Origin: Acanthosoma haemorrhoidale
Taxonomy: Eukaryota > Arthropoda > Insecta > Hemiptera > Acanthosomatidae
Direction of reading: 5' to 3'
Assembly: GCA_930367205.1 (NCBI GenBank)
Contig: OV884015.1
Span: 106,952,509-107,016,508 of the forward strand
Length of the DNA: 64,000 nucleotides
The notes below the pieces were generated by a model that worked only from the letters and a program-made list of their open reading frames with translations, had not been told where the DNA came from and did no database searches. How positions within the stretch are numbered: position 1 is the stretch's first letter; the number at the start of each line of letters is the position of its first letter. This document shows, piece after piece, positions 1-9,235 of this stretch. The position numbers were made by a program, and so were the translations under genes.

Positions 1-79
1 TGATTGGTTTTCTAAATGAATGTTCTTGATCGAAATTCTTGTAATCACACTCCAAAGAGATAAGGAGATGATGCGAATT

Positions 80-335
80 CTATGGGTAAAGGCATCAAAT
101 ATATTGGTATTTACTTAGGCTCTAAATGTATGAGACGTACAACAATTTGTACGTAGTACAAACTTTACCCTCTACTTGACAAAAACACAACACTTAGCAT
201 CGACTTCAACACACATTGCTTCAGAGCAATACACAGGCCAATCTTCACGTATGCTTTTCTGGTTAAGCAAACTGCATCTGAAACAGTTTACAGATTAAGT
301 ATGGCCTAAGGTTAGACTTCTTACAAGAAAAAATA
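80..335 (+). pseudogene. Degraded jockey-like reverse transcriptase fragment
   Basis: Plus-strand translation, with stops, gives the order KYIGIYLGSK, then YKLYPLLDKN, then FRAIHRPIFTYAF. This follows the post-catalytic part of jockey-type reverse transcriptases: a 'YLG(I/V)xLD' motif, a 'LYPLL..' stretch, then 'RAIxRPIxTYA' in the thumb-like segment. That order is known for the family; the assignment here is inference from a short, decayed match. There is no catalytic FADD-type motif, no start and no 3' tail, so it is a dead internal fragment. It lies just outside the left end of the LTR at 420 and is probably older than it. It could be a chance resemblance. Confidence 0.4.
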
Positions 336-701
336 TATTTTTGCTCAGGCAAACTAGAACCAGTATACAATATATGTTGTGGAGATCTGTTGGTAGCTCC
401 TCAATCAATGGACGCTTAATGCCTGATCGCCTAGCCCTGGTGACAAGTGCGGATTGTTCGAGTTAATAACCTGGGCAATCGTTTCAGGATGGCGTTACTA
501 TCTGACTCTATTTATGATAGGTATGTGCCCCGACAATGCACTATGTTCAAGATAAGAGGTACAGAGGTTTCGTAAAGAATAAGGCAAGTTTTCTGAGTTC
601 GAGCGGAAACCAAGCAAGCATCACGGGTACAGGTCGCTAGAGAGTCTGCAAGGAGACTGGCGAGGAGACTAAAAGACTGACTTCCAGGGTCAGGACCTTG
701 G

Positions 702-709
702 CTTAAATA
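702..709 (-). promoter_or_regulatory. TATA-like box of LTR-A
   Basis: Minus-strand TATTTAAG sits inside the LTR-like repeat at the position matching the box at 45099-45106 in the second copy. Conservation between two otherwise diverged copies supports a core promoter; activity is inferred only. Confidence 0.4.
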
Positions 710-898
710 TCATATCTACTTCATGTCGGTGGCTGCGAGGGTATAATCCGGGTTGGGGGGTGTGGACACTTGTGGTGCAGTACCCACGCTTAATTACCTG
801 ACCCCTCGTCCCCTAAAGGACTGTTTATGACTGCCAGCTGGCGACCCATTCTCGTTTATGACTGTTTGGCTTCCGCCTTTTATTGCTTAACACTTTTG

Positions 899-909
899 CA
901 ATGATTTAT
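899..909. repeat. Left target-site duplication of the jockey element
   Basis: CAATGATTTAT is repeated exactly at 4769-4779, immediately after the A-rich tail. Eleven-base duplications are normal for target-primed reverse transcription. In the second LTR copy near 45385 the sequence runs straight through the equivalent site. Confidence 0.88.
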
Positions 910-1691
910 ACACGTTTGCCCCCCGTAGTACCAAGCCCAATAAGAAGTACTTACTTCATGGATTCGATCTCTCTCATCCGATCGAGGAGATAAAAGCCCA
1001 CAGTAAAAGCGTGGGTAGCAACGTAATCGATGTATATCGATTACGGCGCTCCGACCAAAATGGCGCTAAGACAGAGATAGAACCGATACTAGTGATAGGG
1101 GATCACACATTGAAGGCGGAGACCTTGAAGCAGCTCCGGCATATAAATAATGTGCTTTTTCGAGTGAGCACTTTTCACGAAAAAAGAGGGATCCCGATGT
1201 GTCTGAACTGCCAGGAATACGGCCATACCAGACGGTGCTGTTTCAAGCAGGCCAAGTGCGTGAGGTGCAGCGAGCCTCACGACATAAAAGATTGCCCGAG
1301 AGACGCTTCAATTCCCCTCAAATGTGCCAATTGCGGGGGAAATCATGTCGCGTCGTACCGACAGTGCCCGTACAGGGTAAAACTTCTAGAGACTGCAGAG
1401 ATAAAAAAGCAGGCACAGAATATTACAGCCGGGCCGAGAAGGGCCACATACATGCCTGTTCCCCCTCCACCACGACAGACTGCCTCCTATGCTCAGATCG
1501 CATCCGGAAACACCAGGGCTCCGGAAGTTCTCCCAGAGCCCCTACCTCAACCTACTAACAGTAATAATGATGCCTTGGTGGGTATCTTAGGCAGCATGAT
1601 GAACATGTTGAGCAGCATGACCGCTGCCATGAATAAACTCACCGAGGCGGTAACGCAGATGATGTCAGAATTCAAAAAATCAAACATCTAA
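910..1691 (+). CDS. ORF1, gag-like nucleic-acid-binding protein (5'-truncated)
   Basis: ORF1 proteins of jockey elements bind element RNA and form the ribonucleoprotein carried to the nucleus. The frame is open from the insertion boundary at 910 to the TAA at 1689-1691; there is no upstream ATG, and the first start-like codon is the GTG at 1011, so the true N-terminus is missing. Counting from 1011, three cysteine-histidine knuckles follow: C64-x2-C-x4-H-x4-C77, C83-x2-C-x3-H-x4-C95 and C105-x2-C-x3-H-x6-C119. Upstream, a block around YLLHGFDLSHP and ETLKQLRHINNVLFRV resembles the RRM-like region that precedes the knuckles in this family. A proline-rich linker and a methionine-rich, probably helical C-terminus end the protein. 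The stop codon abuts the ORF2 ATG (TAAATG), suggesting termination-reinitiation coupling. Confidence 0.88.
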
Positions 1692-2573
1692 ATGATGGGG
1701 CACGTAATTTTAAATTACAACGTCTGCGGCCTTCGCCCCAAAAAAGCCGACGTAGAAGTAATTCTACGGTGCCATTCGCCAGACGTTGTCGTTCTCACCG
1801 ATACCCGGTTGAAGAAAATACACTTCTGCCGCTTCCCGGGTTATACTGCTTACCGCCAAGACACCGAAACTATCTCTGGAGGAGTAGCTGTGTTAGTTAA
1901 AAACGGAATACCCTGTAGGAGACTGCCCCCACCCGTCAGCCTAGGCCCCGACCAATACATAGTTACGCTCCAGCTACGGCTCACGAACAACATCATCGTG
2001 TCAGGAGTCTACAGAAGACCGAAAGCCGTCTGCGACCCGTATAAGCTCCTGCTCACTACGATAGCTCATGACCGAAGGCACGTCATCGTGGGTGACCTAA
2101 ATGCGAACCACAGCTGGTGGAGCAGTACTACGGCAAACGCCCTAGGCCGTTACATCACTAAAACTCCATTTACGGTCATCCACCCAGGATTGCCGACCTT
2201 CCGTCATTTCGCTAACCCAGACAGAACCTCCACGCCTGACCTGCTCCTGACACAACAGCCACACCGGGTCACCGGATGCTTGGCCTTAGATTTCACCACC
2301 TCCGACCATCGGCCTGTTCTCTATGAACTAGAAGGCGACATGCCAGAGCCGCCTGCTTCTAGGTACAGGTACGATGAGGCCAAATGGGACCTCTACAAGC
2401 ATCTCATCAAGACCGAGTTGCCCACAATCACGCCCCTGAGACACACTTGGGACATAGATTACGCTATCTATCAGCTACAGGACGTCATCGATCGAGCTGC
2501 CGATGCATCGATCCCGAAATTTTCTCCGAAGCCCCCTTCTCTGAAAAACCTCCGGATCACATCCTACAACTGA
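1692..2573 (+). CDS. ORF2 part 1: APE-type endonuclease
   Basis: This domain nicks target DNA to start target-primed reverse transcription. It begins at an ATG directly after the ORF1 stop. Family motifs are visible: N10 in NYNVCGL, the GDLNANH motif with D135 and N137, and the terminal SDHRPV motif with D205 and H206; D183 lies in TPDLLL. The usual catalytic glutamate (family form '.ET.') appears as D37 in LTDTRLK. This conservative change could lower metal binding and nicking, or be a lineage trait; it is worth comparing with relatives. The frame ends at 2571-2573 shortly after the domain, where it should continue into the reverse transcriptase. Homology switches frame around 2525-2555, consistent with loss of one base or gain of two, so the polyprotein is broken. 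Confidence 0.87.
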   Translation: MMGHVILNYNVCGLRPKKADVEVILRCHSPDVVVLTDTRLKKIHFCRFPGYTAYRQDTETISGGVAVLVKNGIPCRRLPPPVSLGPDQYIVTLQLRLTNNIIVSGVYRRPKAVCDPYKLLLTTIAHDRRHVIVGDLNANHSWWSSTTANALGRYITKTPFTVIHPGLPTFRHFANPDRTSTPDLLLTQQPHRVTGCLALDFTTSDHRPVLYELEGDMPEPPASRYRYDEAKWDLYKHLIKTELPTITPLRHTWDIDYAIYQLQDVIDRAADASIPKFSPKPPSLKNLRITSYN

Positions 2574-4357
2574 TTAGACAGCGTAATAACACCAAGAACA
2601 GGTGGTTTAGGACCAAAAACAGGGACTTAAAACCGGTTTTAAATGCTCTCACAAACCAAGTTAAGTCCCTGATGGCCCAGTGGAAAAATTCGATTTGGGA
2701 AGATCGCCTCACCAGTCTCCACGGTGACCACAAGCAATTGTGGAAGATTGTGAAGACCTGCAGGTCCAAAAAGAACGGTGTAAGGCTGGCCGTGAACGGG
2801 CAGTTCATTCCCACCACCGAGCAAGCGGAAATCTTGGCGGCCCATTATGAGGAAGTCAGTCGTGGCCAGGGACAGCCAATAGGAGCCCTCGACCCCCCCT
2901 CCCCCACCCTCCCCACCACTACCGAAATCTACACCTCACACCGGCAATGCGCTGCATTCATTCGAAGAACGACCGGCAAGAAGGCCCCAGGTCAGGATTC
3001 CATCCAGAACATCCTACTCAAGCAGCTGCCGAGGAAAGGAATCTCATTCATAACGAATGTGTTGAACTCCTGCTTCAGGCTGCACTATTTCCCCCAGAAC
3101 TGGAAGCACGCTGTAGTGGTCTCCCTTCTGAAACCAGCAAAAAGCGGTTATGAGCCATCTCATTACCGCCCCATCAGTCTGCTGACTCAACTCTCGAAGC
3201 TGTTCGAGAGAATCATCCACGTACATCTCTCCGGGCACTGCGAGTCACAAGAAGTCATCCCACCAGAGCAGACTGGTTTCAGCACAGGCTTAAGCGCGAA
3301 CAACAATCTGGTGAGATTGCAACACCACGTCGCATCAAACGTCCGGAGCAACAGAGCTACCGCTATGATTTCTCTGGACTGTTCGAAAGCTTTCGACTCT
3401 GTGGACCACTACATCCTACTCCAACGTCTGAGGGAATACGAATTCTCGGATCAGCTGCAGAACCTGATAAGATCCTACCTTACAGGCAGAACTTTTTCGG
3501 TTCGTATAGGCACTACGTCTACGACCCGAAGAAACTACACTGCCGGTGTCCCCCAAGGATCGGTGCTAGGCCCCCTGCTGTTCAACATTTACACCTCCCA
3601 CATCGTAGGAGCCTCGTACCCCAACTGCGAGGTATCCGCGTATGCAGACGATATAGGTGTTTACAGCACTAGCTTCAATCCCTCCAGAGCCCTGAAATTC
3701 GCTGAGAGCGCTAGTCAACGGATCTCCGAGAAACTCGATGCCGTCCACATTCAAGTAAACCCGGCCAAGACGCAAGGAATTATATTCAGTTACAAATCCG
3801 GAAAAAAGAAGCTCCCGAAATCCTTCGTCTTAGGCGGCAAAGAGTGCCCTGTAAGCAACAAGCTGTGCTACCTCGGGATTACCCTCGGTAGGCACTTGTC
3901 GTTCACAACGCATCTCGGCAAGAAATTAAAGAGTGTTAGGAAGAAATTCTTCAGCCTCGGACACCTACTTCACAGCCCGGCTTTATCGGTACGCCTCAAG
4001 CTGCTGATATACCAGAGCGTCCTAAGACCTGCCTTGATGTATGGGACCCCTCTCTTCAAGTATCTGACTCCTAACACTCTCCAAACGCTCCAGCAATTTC
4101 AGAACAGAGTTCTCCGCACCTCCCTCAAACATACCCCGTTCGACCGAATGAAGGCAGACGAGATGCATAAAAAATTTGAAGTGCTCATCATTCAAGATTT
4201 TATCAAGAGAAGGCACATCAAATTTTTTGACTCACTCAGACATAGCCACAACCCACTATTCTCCGACCTTCAACCACCACCAATGCCCGTCAGATGGAAG
4301 CACTGCTGGACCGCCAAAGCCTGGAGGATGATCGACGTCATTGAACCCGATGACTGA
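2540..4357 (+). CDS. ORF2 part 2: reverse transcriptase (frameshifted from endonuclease)
   Basis: Copies element RNA into the nicked target. The frame is open far upstream of 2540, but that part overlaps the endonuclease frame and is not homologous, so the start given is where homology begins (QLIRQRNNTKNRW). Motifs in order: KKAPGQDSIQN, YRPISLLTQLSKLFE, MISLDCSKAFDSVDH (first catalytic aspartate), AGVPQGSVLGPLLFNIY, and the catalytic AYADDIG at about 3638-3658, followed by VNPAKTQ and the C-terminal KLLIYQSVLRPALMYG block. All expected catalytic residues are present. No RNase H domain follows, as in most jockey elements. TGA at 4355-4357 ends it. Apart from the frameshift at its N-terminal side, no internal stop is present, indicating a recent insertion. 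Confidence 0.88.
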   Translation, partial: SEKPPDHILQLIRQRNNTKNRWFRTKNRDLKPVLNALTNQVKSLMAQWKNSIWEDRLTSLHGDHKQLWKIVKTCRSKKNGVRLAVNGQFIPTTEQAEILAAHYEEVSRGQGQPIGALDPPSPTLPTTTEIYTSHRQCAAFIRRTTGKKAPGQDSIQNILLKQLPRKGISFITNVLNSCFRLHYFPQNWKHAVVVSLLKPAKSGYEPSHYRPISLLTQLSKLFERIIHVHLSGHCESQEVIPPEQTGFSTGLSANNNLVRLQHHVASNVRSNRATAMISLDCSKAFDSVDHYILLQRLREYEFSDQLQNLIRSYLTGRTFSVRIGTTSTTRRNYTAGVPQGSVLGPLLFNIYTSHIVGASYPNCEVSAYADDIGVYSTSFNPSRALKFAESASQRISEKLDAVHIQVNPAKTQGIIFSYKSGKKKLPKSFVLGGKECPVSNKLCYLGITLGRHLSFTTHLGKKLKSVRKKFFSLGHLLHSPALSVRLKLLIYQSVLRPALMYGTPLFKYLTPNTLQTLQQFQNRVLRTSLKHTPFDRMKADEMHKKFEVLIIQDFIKRRHIKFFDSLRHSHNPLFSDLQPPPMPVRWKHCWTAKAWRMIDVIEPDD

Positions 4358-4768
4358 ACGAACTACACCCAGCCGAGATATCGAGGCCCATCTCCCGGCC
4401 GACTCAACCGAAGCTACAAGACCCCATCTACCTGTTTAAGCAGGGTAGACCTTCCGGCCGAGTGGCCGACTTATTTCAGCCCCCTGCCGGGGTGGGCCAG
4501 GCTTGACCTGGCCGACTACAAACCATTGCCTAGGTACCCCTAGGCTCCACCCTCGGTAGACTCTCACTACCTTCCCGAATCCACCCGCCTCCTTCAGGCA
4601 TTCCACACCCTATATCCTTCTCATACACCCATCAAATGGGGGACTCCCCTTAGTGAAAGACACTCATTAGCCCAAAATAATTTTCCTTTATTTTTCCCAC
4701 ATCCTATTTTATAAGTTTGAGAGCTAAGGGAAAAAAAAAAAAAAAAGAAAAAAAAAAACAAAAAAAAA
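4358..4768 (+). other. 3' UTR and A-rich tail of the family A element
   Basis: Non-coding tail with pyrimidine-rich stretches and a motif 'tttgagagctaaggg' just before the A-rich tail; the same motif ends the small fragment at 27179-27284. The tail (about 4731-4768) is A interrupted by G and C rather than a pure homopolymer, as expected after some decay. Confidence 0.75.
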
Positions 4769-4779
4769 CAATGATTTAT
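4769..4779. repeat. Right target-site duplication of the jockey element
   Basis: Exact second copy of CAATGATTTAT (see 899-909); LTR-A sequence resumes after it. Confidence 0.88.
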
Positions 4780-4864
4780 TTTTAATTATAATACATTTTA
4801 ATTTTGCTTACAATATATATGCACTAGAGTATAGGGTGATTTAAATGTAGTTAGCGGTCGCTAC

Positions 4865-5578
4865 TTATGGTAAACTTAGTCACGCTAGGCCCTGACTTAT
4901 AAACTATCCATAACTAACATTCGTTGCCTACACTGGTGTTTTATATGTGTGATTAAACACTGAATAGAACACTTTTAGCGTCAACACACATAGGCTGTTA
5001 TTTCGAGGAACCTTAATTCAAAAGTTATGAATAACGCTTTGGATATGGGCCCCTATTGATAATTAAGCACTCCTCTGTCCCAAATGAGGCAGTGAATCCG
5101 CTATTGATGAGGCGGTTACTATCGGGTCCATTAATCAATGCGCTAACTTGCTGCGGTGGCGCTAGTGAAACCCCCTTTCCTATCAGCTCTATTATATGGG
5201 CGATAATTAGTCCTTTCTCTACCTACGCATTTCATATCTCCTTTAAACAGCGATAGATCCCTGACTGCTTCTTAGAAACTGTTTGAGCAAATTGTTTAAG
5301 CGTTCACTGAGAGACAAAGAACTGAATGACAAAAATAAAAAACCTATCTGACCTCTTAGTCCCTTAGCTTCATCTTAGTCTTTAAAACTGGTATAAATCC
5401 ATGACGCCATCCTCCATGTAGTTGGTAGGTTAAGCTGAAGAGTTGCTATATAGTTTCTTTTTTCATTTCCCGGAAACCTCCAGGCTACAGAGTTAGCCTC
5501 TTATATTTTAGTTTCTTTTAATGCCTTAAGTTTGAACGTTCACAATTGACAATGGTTCAAACTTACTCTACCTGTTTT
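4865..5578. other. Unassigned DNA
   Basis: No recognised family. Reading frames are short and show no motif. A mildly GC-richer patch lies at 5085-5190. Nothing here supports LTR retrotransposon coding sequence next to LTR-A. Confidence 0.4.
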
Positions 5579-5590
5579 AGTATAAATATA

Positions 5591-5950
5591 GTAATTGAAA
5601 CTTTTTTATTGTGCTAAAATTACAATCTGTCTTATTAGACAATAAGTAATTGTGATAAATGTTCTCATTCATACAGTATTTGCGAAATCCCCAGAGGCCT
5701 CCCAAATCCACATGGCTGTCACCTACCTTGCACGTGAAAGAGGAAACGGAGTCTTGGAAAGTCTCCCACGCTCCTTGATCAGCCGCGTAACCGTATACGA
5801 CCCAGAGGAGGCTGACGAAGAACGCGAGAAACACATACGCTCAGGACATGATTGGAAAAAGTGGGCATTCCCAGGACTCCCACTGTCACACATATATAGC
5901 AGGCCACGAGGCCACTGCATTTTAGTCTCTAAAGAGATTATAGGGATGAG
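5591..5950 (-). mobile_element. Family C jockey 3' fragment with 12-bp TSD
   Basis: Flanked by AGTATAAATATA at 5579-5590 and 5951-5962, an exact 12-bp duplication. Read on the minus strand it starts in the last codons and 3' UTR of family C (compare 44175-44560) and ends in the conserved tail 'aattttagcacaata'. It is a short 5'-truncated insertion with no coding capacity. Eight copies of this family were recognised in the window. Confidence 0.85.
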
Positions 5951-5962
5951 AGTATAAATATA

Positions 5963-6250
5963 AATATGAAAATTAGACCTGAATCTGGTTTAAATGCGAA
6001 CTTGGCCTATGTTTCACCCTTAGAATTGATTTGATGTTTAGTAAATTATTATATCTTTTATTATTATTATTTATATTATTATTATATATGCTAATATTGA
6101 CATGTGAAAATCCTATGGTAGTAGAAAAACAACGTAGCAATTCAGTACTGTCTGACATACATAAGCATTACCTTACAAATCTGCACCTAACTACAAGCAC
6201 ATCTAGAAGTCTTTTCAAACATTACAGAATGGGGTAGAAGTTGTCAGAGA
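5963..6250. other. AT-rich spacer with a TTA-rich low-complexity stretch
   Basis: TTA-type low complexity at about 6045-6090; nothing else recognised. Confidence 0.5.
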
Positions 6251-6289
6251 TGGGAACTACACCGAGGGACTTAGTATACCAATGGTCCA

Positions 6290-6640
6290 TGACTTGATAC
6301 TGCGGATTTCAAGTCACTCAACCACCTGACAAACCTGGTGTTTTGCACCATGTCCCCTCATCCATTGCATCAGGCGGTCATCAAGGGAACGTAGGCTAGG
6401 TTTGTCTACTAGTGCAAACCCAAGGGCAAGCCCAGTCTTCTTCTACATTAAACACCTCTTAACATCAAACTATCAAGATGCCTACGTATCAATCAATTCG
6501 CATCACCCTCCTTATATAAAGTATATTTTACAGATCAATTCATCAGACCACTCCTGGAACACAATATCCTCAGACCTTTAAACGGAAACATATGACTTCC
6601 ACACCCTTCGGTGAGCCCCTTCATCGAGTTCCTTTTGCAA
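6290..6640 (+). pseudogene. Very degraded family B 3' end
   Basis: Plus strand shows HLTNLVFCTMSPHPLH around 6320-6368, matching HLTNPVFNTMTPPPFPHRW, the last residues of family B reverse transcriptase in better copies (40075-40135, 47905-47965). About 230 bases later comes 'ggtgagccccttcatc', resembling the family B 3' UTR marker 'ggtgagccccatcacc'. The spacing is longer than in other copies, so internal insertions are likely. Probably an old copy. Confidence 0.5.
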
Positions 6641-7169
6641 TGTTATTAACTTTTAACCACAAAACGACTTAGTTTTTAAGACAACAAGTGTTTAAAATGT
6701 ACGCAAATGCAATATAAGCATAAATCCACAATTGCGAAATTGAAAACAATTTAAATAATATTTTTTAAAAATAATTACCTAAGGGGTTTAGAAAAAAAAA
6801 AATAATAATTCAACACTAACTCCACTTCATCCTTACCTAATCCAACACCTGCTCGTCATCATTGGAACAATTTTCAAGCTTGAATTTATTTTTGTAATAA
6901 TTTTGCTGTTATGTACTTTTTTTTCTTTTCTCTCTTTCGTATCAACCTAATGGCAATTATTTATTGTGTTTATTTTTATAATGATATAGATGATCCAGAA
7001 TAAAATGTCTTTTTCTAGTTTATTCTCAAAAGCTCCTGACCGCAGTACAAGGTTTTTTTTTTATTTTTAATGGATAAAAAACATTGAGGGTACCTTAACA
7101 AAATTATATATTACTGAAAATCCTTTCTGATATTTTTTTAAATCAAGTGGACTTAACCAATCTCTTTCA

Positions 7170-7398
7170 GGATTGCAACGCCGCCTTGAGATAAATACAG
7201 ATAAGGAGACCTTCCCAGGCTGCACTGGCTAGACGACGCCCTTGAATTAATGATGCGGTGGAGGGCCCACCCCCAGAGGCGGCAGATTGCCCACGGGAGC
7301 CTTTGATGGGGCCCAGTGGGGCCGGTCCTAATAGCTCCATTACCTGCCCCGCCATTGCTGTCCCATTTTACCCAGCCTGTCATAAATAAAGGCGGAGG
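7170..7398 (+). other. GC-rich segment bounded by splice-like signals
   Basis: A pyrimidine tract ending in 'ctctttcag' at 7161-7169 precedes a GC-rich block, and 'gtaagt' follows at about 7399-7404. That is a good acceptor-donor pair, but all three plus frames contain stops, so it could only be a non-coding or UTR exon. A minus-strand frame is open across it but shows no known motif. Equally it may be a fragment of an unrecognised mobile element. Confidence 0.2.
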
Positions 7399-7499
7399 GT
7401 AAGTCTTAGATTATATTTTTTATCTAATCTTTTCATAACACCCTATCAGTTAAAATGACATAACAGTTACAATCTAGCGCAAGGCGATTGCACAAGATG

Positions 7500-7700
7500 A
7501 AAGTTGAAGAGAGCCAATCTCTTCGGCCGTGGCAATTCTAGATTTGAGAATGAGAACAAAGGAAGTGAGCGCTTGGAACACGGACGTAGAGTACGAGGCC
7601 AAAGGAAGACAGATAGTGTCACCCCGTCCTTGCAAGAACCAGGTCACAGCTGGACCAGAGCCAATGGGTCAGATAGCGCTCCGACTAACACTCTCAAGTC
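7500..7700 (+). other. GC-richer unassigned segment
   Basis: Two plus frames stay open for 64-83 codons, with ENKGSERLEHGRRVRGQRK in one and RPCKNQVTAGPEP in the other. Composition differs sharply from the AT-rich flanks. It ends in an AT-rich tail with AATAAA near 7751, as in a retrotransposed or transposon-derived fragment. I do not recognise the family. Confidence 0.25.
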
Positions 7701-7759
7701 TAGTCTATTTTTTTTTGTTGTAGCAAGAAATAATTATTATTTAAAAATTAAATAAAGTC

Positions 7760-8560
7760 AGCTGTAATATTTTTTAGTCTACTCAAGCCCTAAAACATAA
7801 TACATATTATTAAATTTGAACCCTTGATAATAAATTAGCAAACTGTTTATTTGTTGATTAAAAACAATTGATTAGTACGATTCATAAGCCTGCTTCAATT
7901 TTTAGCTTCTCCGGCCATCAAGTAAAACTTCATTGCAAATTATGATTCCTTTATACACTAAGTCCATTTGTGATGACTTTCTCTGATTGCAGTCCTATAT
8001 ATAGCACAAACACACAATATATTATCATTCAGGATGATATATTTAATAGATATATTTAATTTGAAACCTTACTTATCATGTTACGAGAAATTTTATTAAT
8101 TTACGAATGACTAATCATTATTTCTGATGGGGCCAGATATATATTTAGCATTGACCTGGAATTATGCACCTATGTCAAATATTATGGAACCTAAGAAAAA
8201 ATCTGATCAAGTTAATATTGCAAGATGTCAATGACATTTTTAATATTATAATTTGAAAAAACCAAATTACATTGTTAAGAAAGACATTGAAAGCATACAT
8301 TTGATATCCAACTAAAATATTGTGGTTTTATTATGATTTTTGTGTGTTACTTAAATCTATTCGGACATCTATGTAACATTACATATCTCAGCTTACTCAG
8401 AGGACTCGCAAAGACTAAAAAGGGGGAGACAAAGTAAAAACGATAAGGTTTATGAATAAGAAATACCTGTTTCAAATATTTTTATAATTATTAATAATTT
8501 ACTTTTTCCAAATAAGATATATTTCTAATATTATCGTAATATTCCTTCTTTTTTTTTTTG
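7760..8560. other. AT-rich spacer, nothing recognised
   Basis: No long frame, no repeat shared with the rest of the window. Confidence 0.5.
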
Positions 8561-9235
8561 TCCTCCTTAACCGCTGAATTTATTAACATTTTTAGAAATT
8601 TCTATTAACAATTTCTCATCTTACTGCGATGCGCTGATGCATTCGAAGGAGGGTTGGTTACAATACAATATCAGATTGACGTTAAAATTACAATGCGATG
8701 TATAAATACTAGGTGATGGGGCTCACCTTTGGTTTACAATGTGGGAAACTTACATGCTAAACTTAAATACTAGAACCTAAGACTAAAGTGTTCCTGCCGC
8801 GACAGCGTCCTGCCATCGATGGGGGAACGGAGCGGGGGTTATCGTGTTAAACACCGGGTTTATCAGGTATTGCAGGGAGTAGAAAAAATTGACATGTCTA
8901 CGTTGGATGAATTCATCTACCGTACGCAGCTCAAAGATCTCGTGAAGCTCACTGTTGCTTCGCTGCTCGAATGAAGTATGTCTTACCACTTTCATCAGTA
9001 TACCTTTTGGAATTTTTGGAGTCGCCGAGCTGTCGTGTACGTCAGATGACGAAAAAGCGGTGCACCATACAGCAGAGCAGGTCTGAATACACTCTTATAT
9101 ATCAGTAGCTTCAGACGCAATGATAGATTAGGGGAAGTCAATAAGTGGGTAAGCCGGTAAGACTTCGTGCGAGTTTGCTTCAACTTCTTCGTAAAATGTT
9201 TACTAAAATGGAGGTGCAATATTCCTTAACATCAG
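8560..9235 (-). mobile_element. Family B non-LTR retrotransposon, 5'-truncated 3' end
   Basis: Read on the minus strand: reverse transcriptase C-terminal region (SKHFTKKLKQTR, KLLIYKSVFRPALLYGAPLF), a stop at 8995-8997, then QRRHVNFFYSLQYL and NPVFNTITPAPFPHRWQDA, then a 3' UTR containing 'ggtgagccccatcacc' around 8716-8731. It aligns with the same region of the family A protein (LLIYQSVLRPALMYGTPLF; KRRHIKFFDSL), so A and B are sister lineages. The catalytic domain is missing. The stop between the two coding blocks and an altered join near QKFQKVY show it is inactive. Confidence 0.8.
8783..9219 (-). pseudogene. Family B reverse transcriptase C-terminal remnant
   Basis: Two in-frame blocks (9219-8995 and 8995-8783) split by a stop codon, covering the thumb and tail of the protein only. 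The second block includes SFEQRSNSELHEIFELRTVD, the counterpart of the segment ending MHKKFEVLIIQDF in family A. Confidence 0.75.

Larger units (their letters stand above)
910..4768 (+). mobile_element. Family A jockey-like non-LTR retrotransposon, 5'-truncated
   Basis: A 3859-bp insertion bounded by an exact 11-bp duplication (899-909, 4769-4779) and ending in an A-rich tail (4731-4768). It carries ORF1 with three zinc knuckles, then ORF2 with an APE-type endonuclease and a reverse transcriptase, and no RNase H. This is the layout of the jockey clade. The ORF1 frame is already open at the first base of the insertion, so the copy lost its 5' end, including any promoter and the ORF1 start, as usual for incomplete reverse transcription. 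A one-base shift separates endonuclease and reverse transcriptase frames. It lies within LTR-A, so it is younger than that LTR. Relatives in the window: 41040-42537 and 27179-27284. Confidence 0.9.
420..4864 (-). mobile_element. Solo-LTR-like repeat (LTR-A), split by a jockey insertion
   Basis: Without the 3.87 kb insertion plus one TSD copy, this is about 575 bp and closely resembles the minus-strand repeat at 44826-45451. Shared blocks include 'acaagtgcggattgttcgag' (441-460 and 44850-44869) and 'agtatagggtgattta' (4827-4842 and 45411-45426). Read on the minus strand it begins near GTAGCGACCGC, has a TATTTAAG box (702-709) and ends in AGGCA. This is LTR-like: terminal TG/CA is clear in the 45 kb copy and decayed here, with an internal core promoter. 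No gag-pol and no second LTR lie beside it, so a solo LTR is the best reading. No convincing TSD of the LTR itself was found. Which LTR superfamily it belongs to cannot be told. Confidence 0.6.

Noticed and set aside
1199..1558. Plus frame of 119 codons inside ORF1
   Set aside because: Alternative-frame shadow of the zinc-knuckle protein.
2557..4216. Several minus-strand and alternative plus-strand frames across the jockey ORF2
   Set aside because: They are shadows of the real reverse transcriptase frame; none carries a motif.
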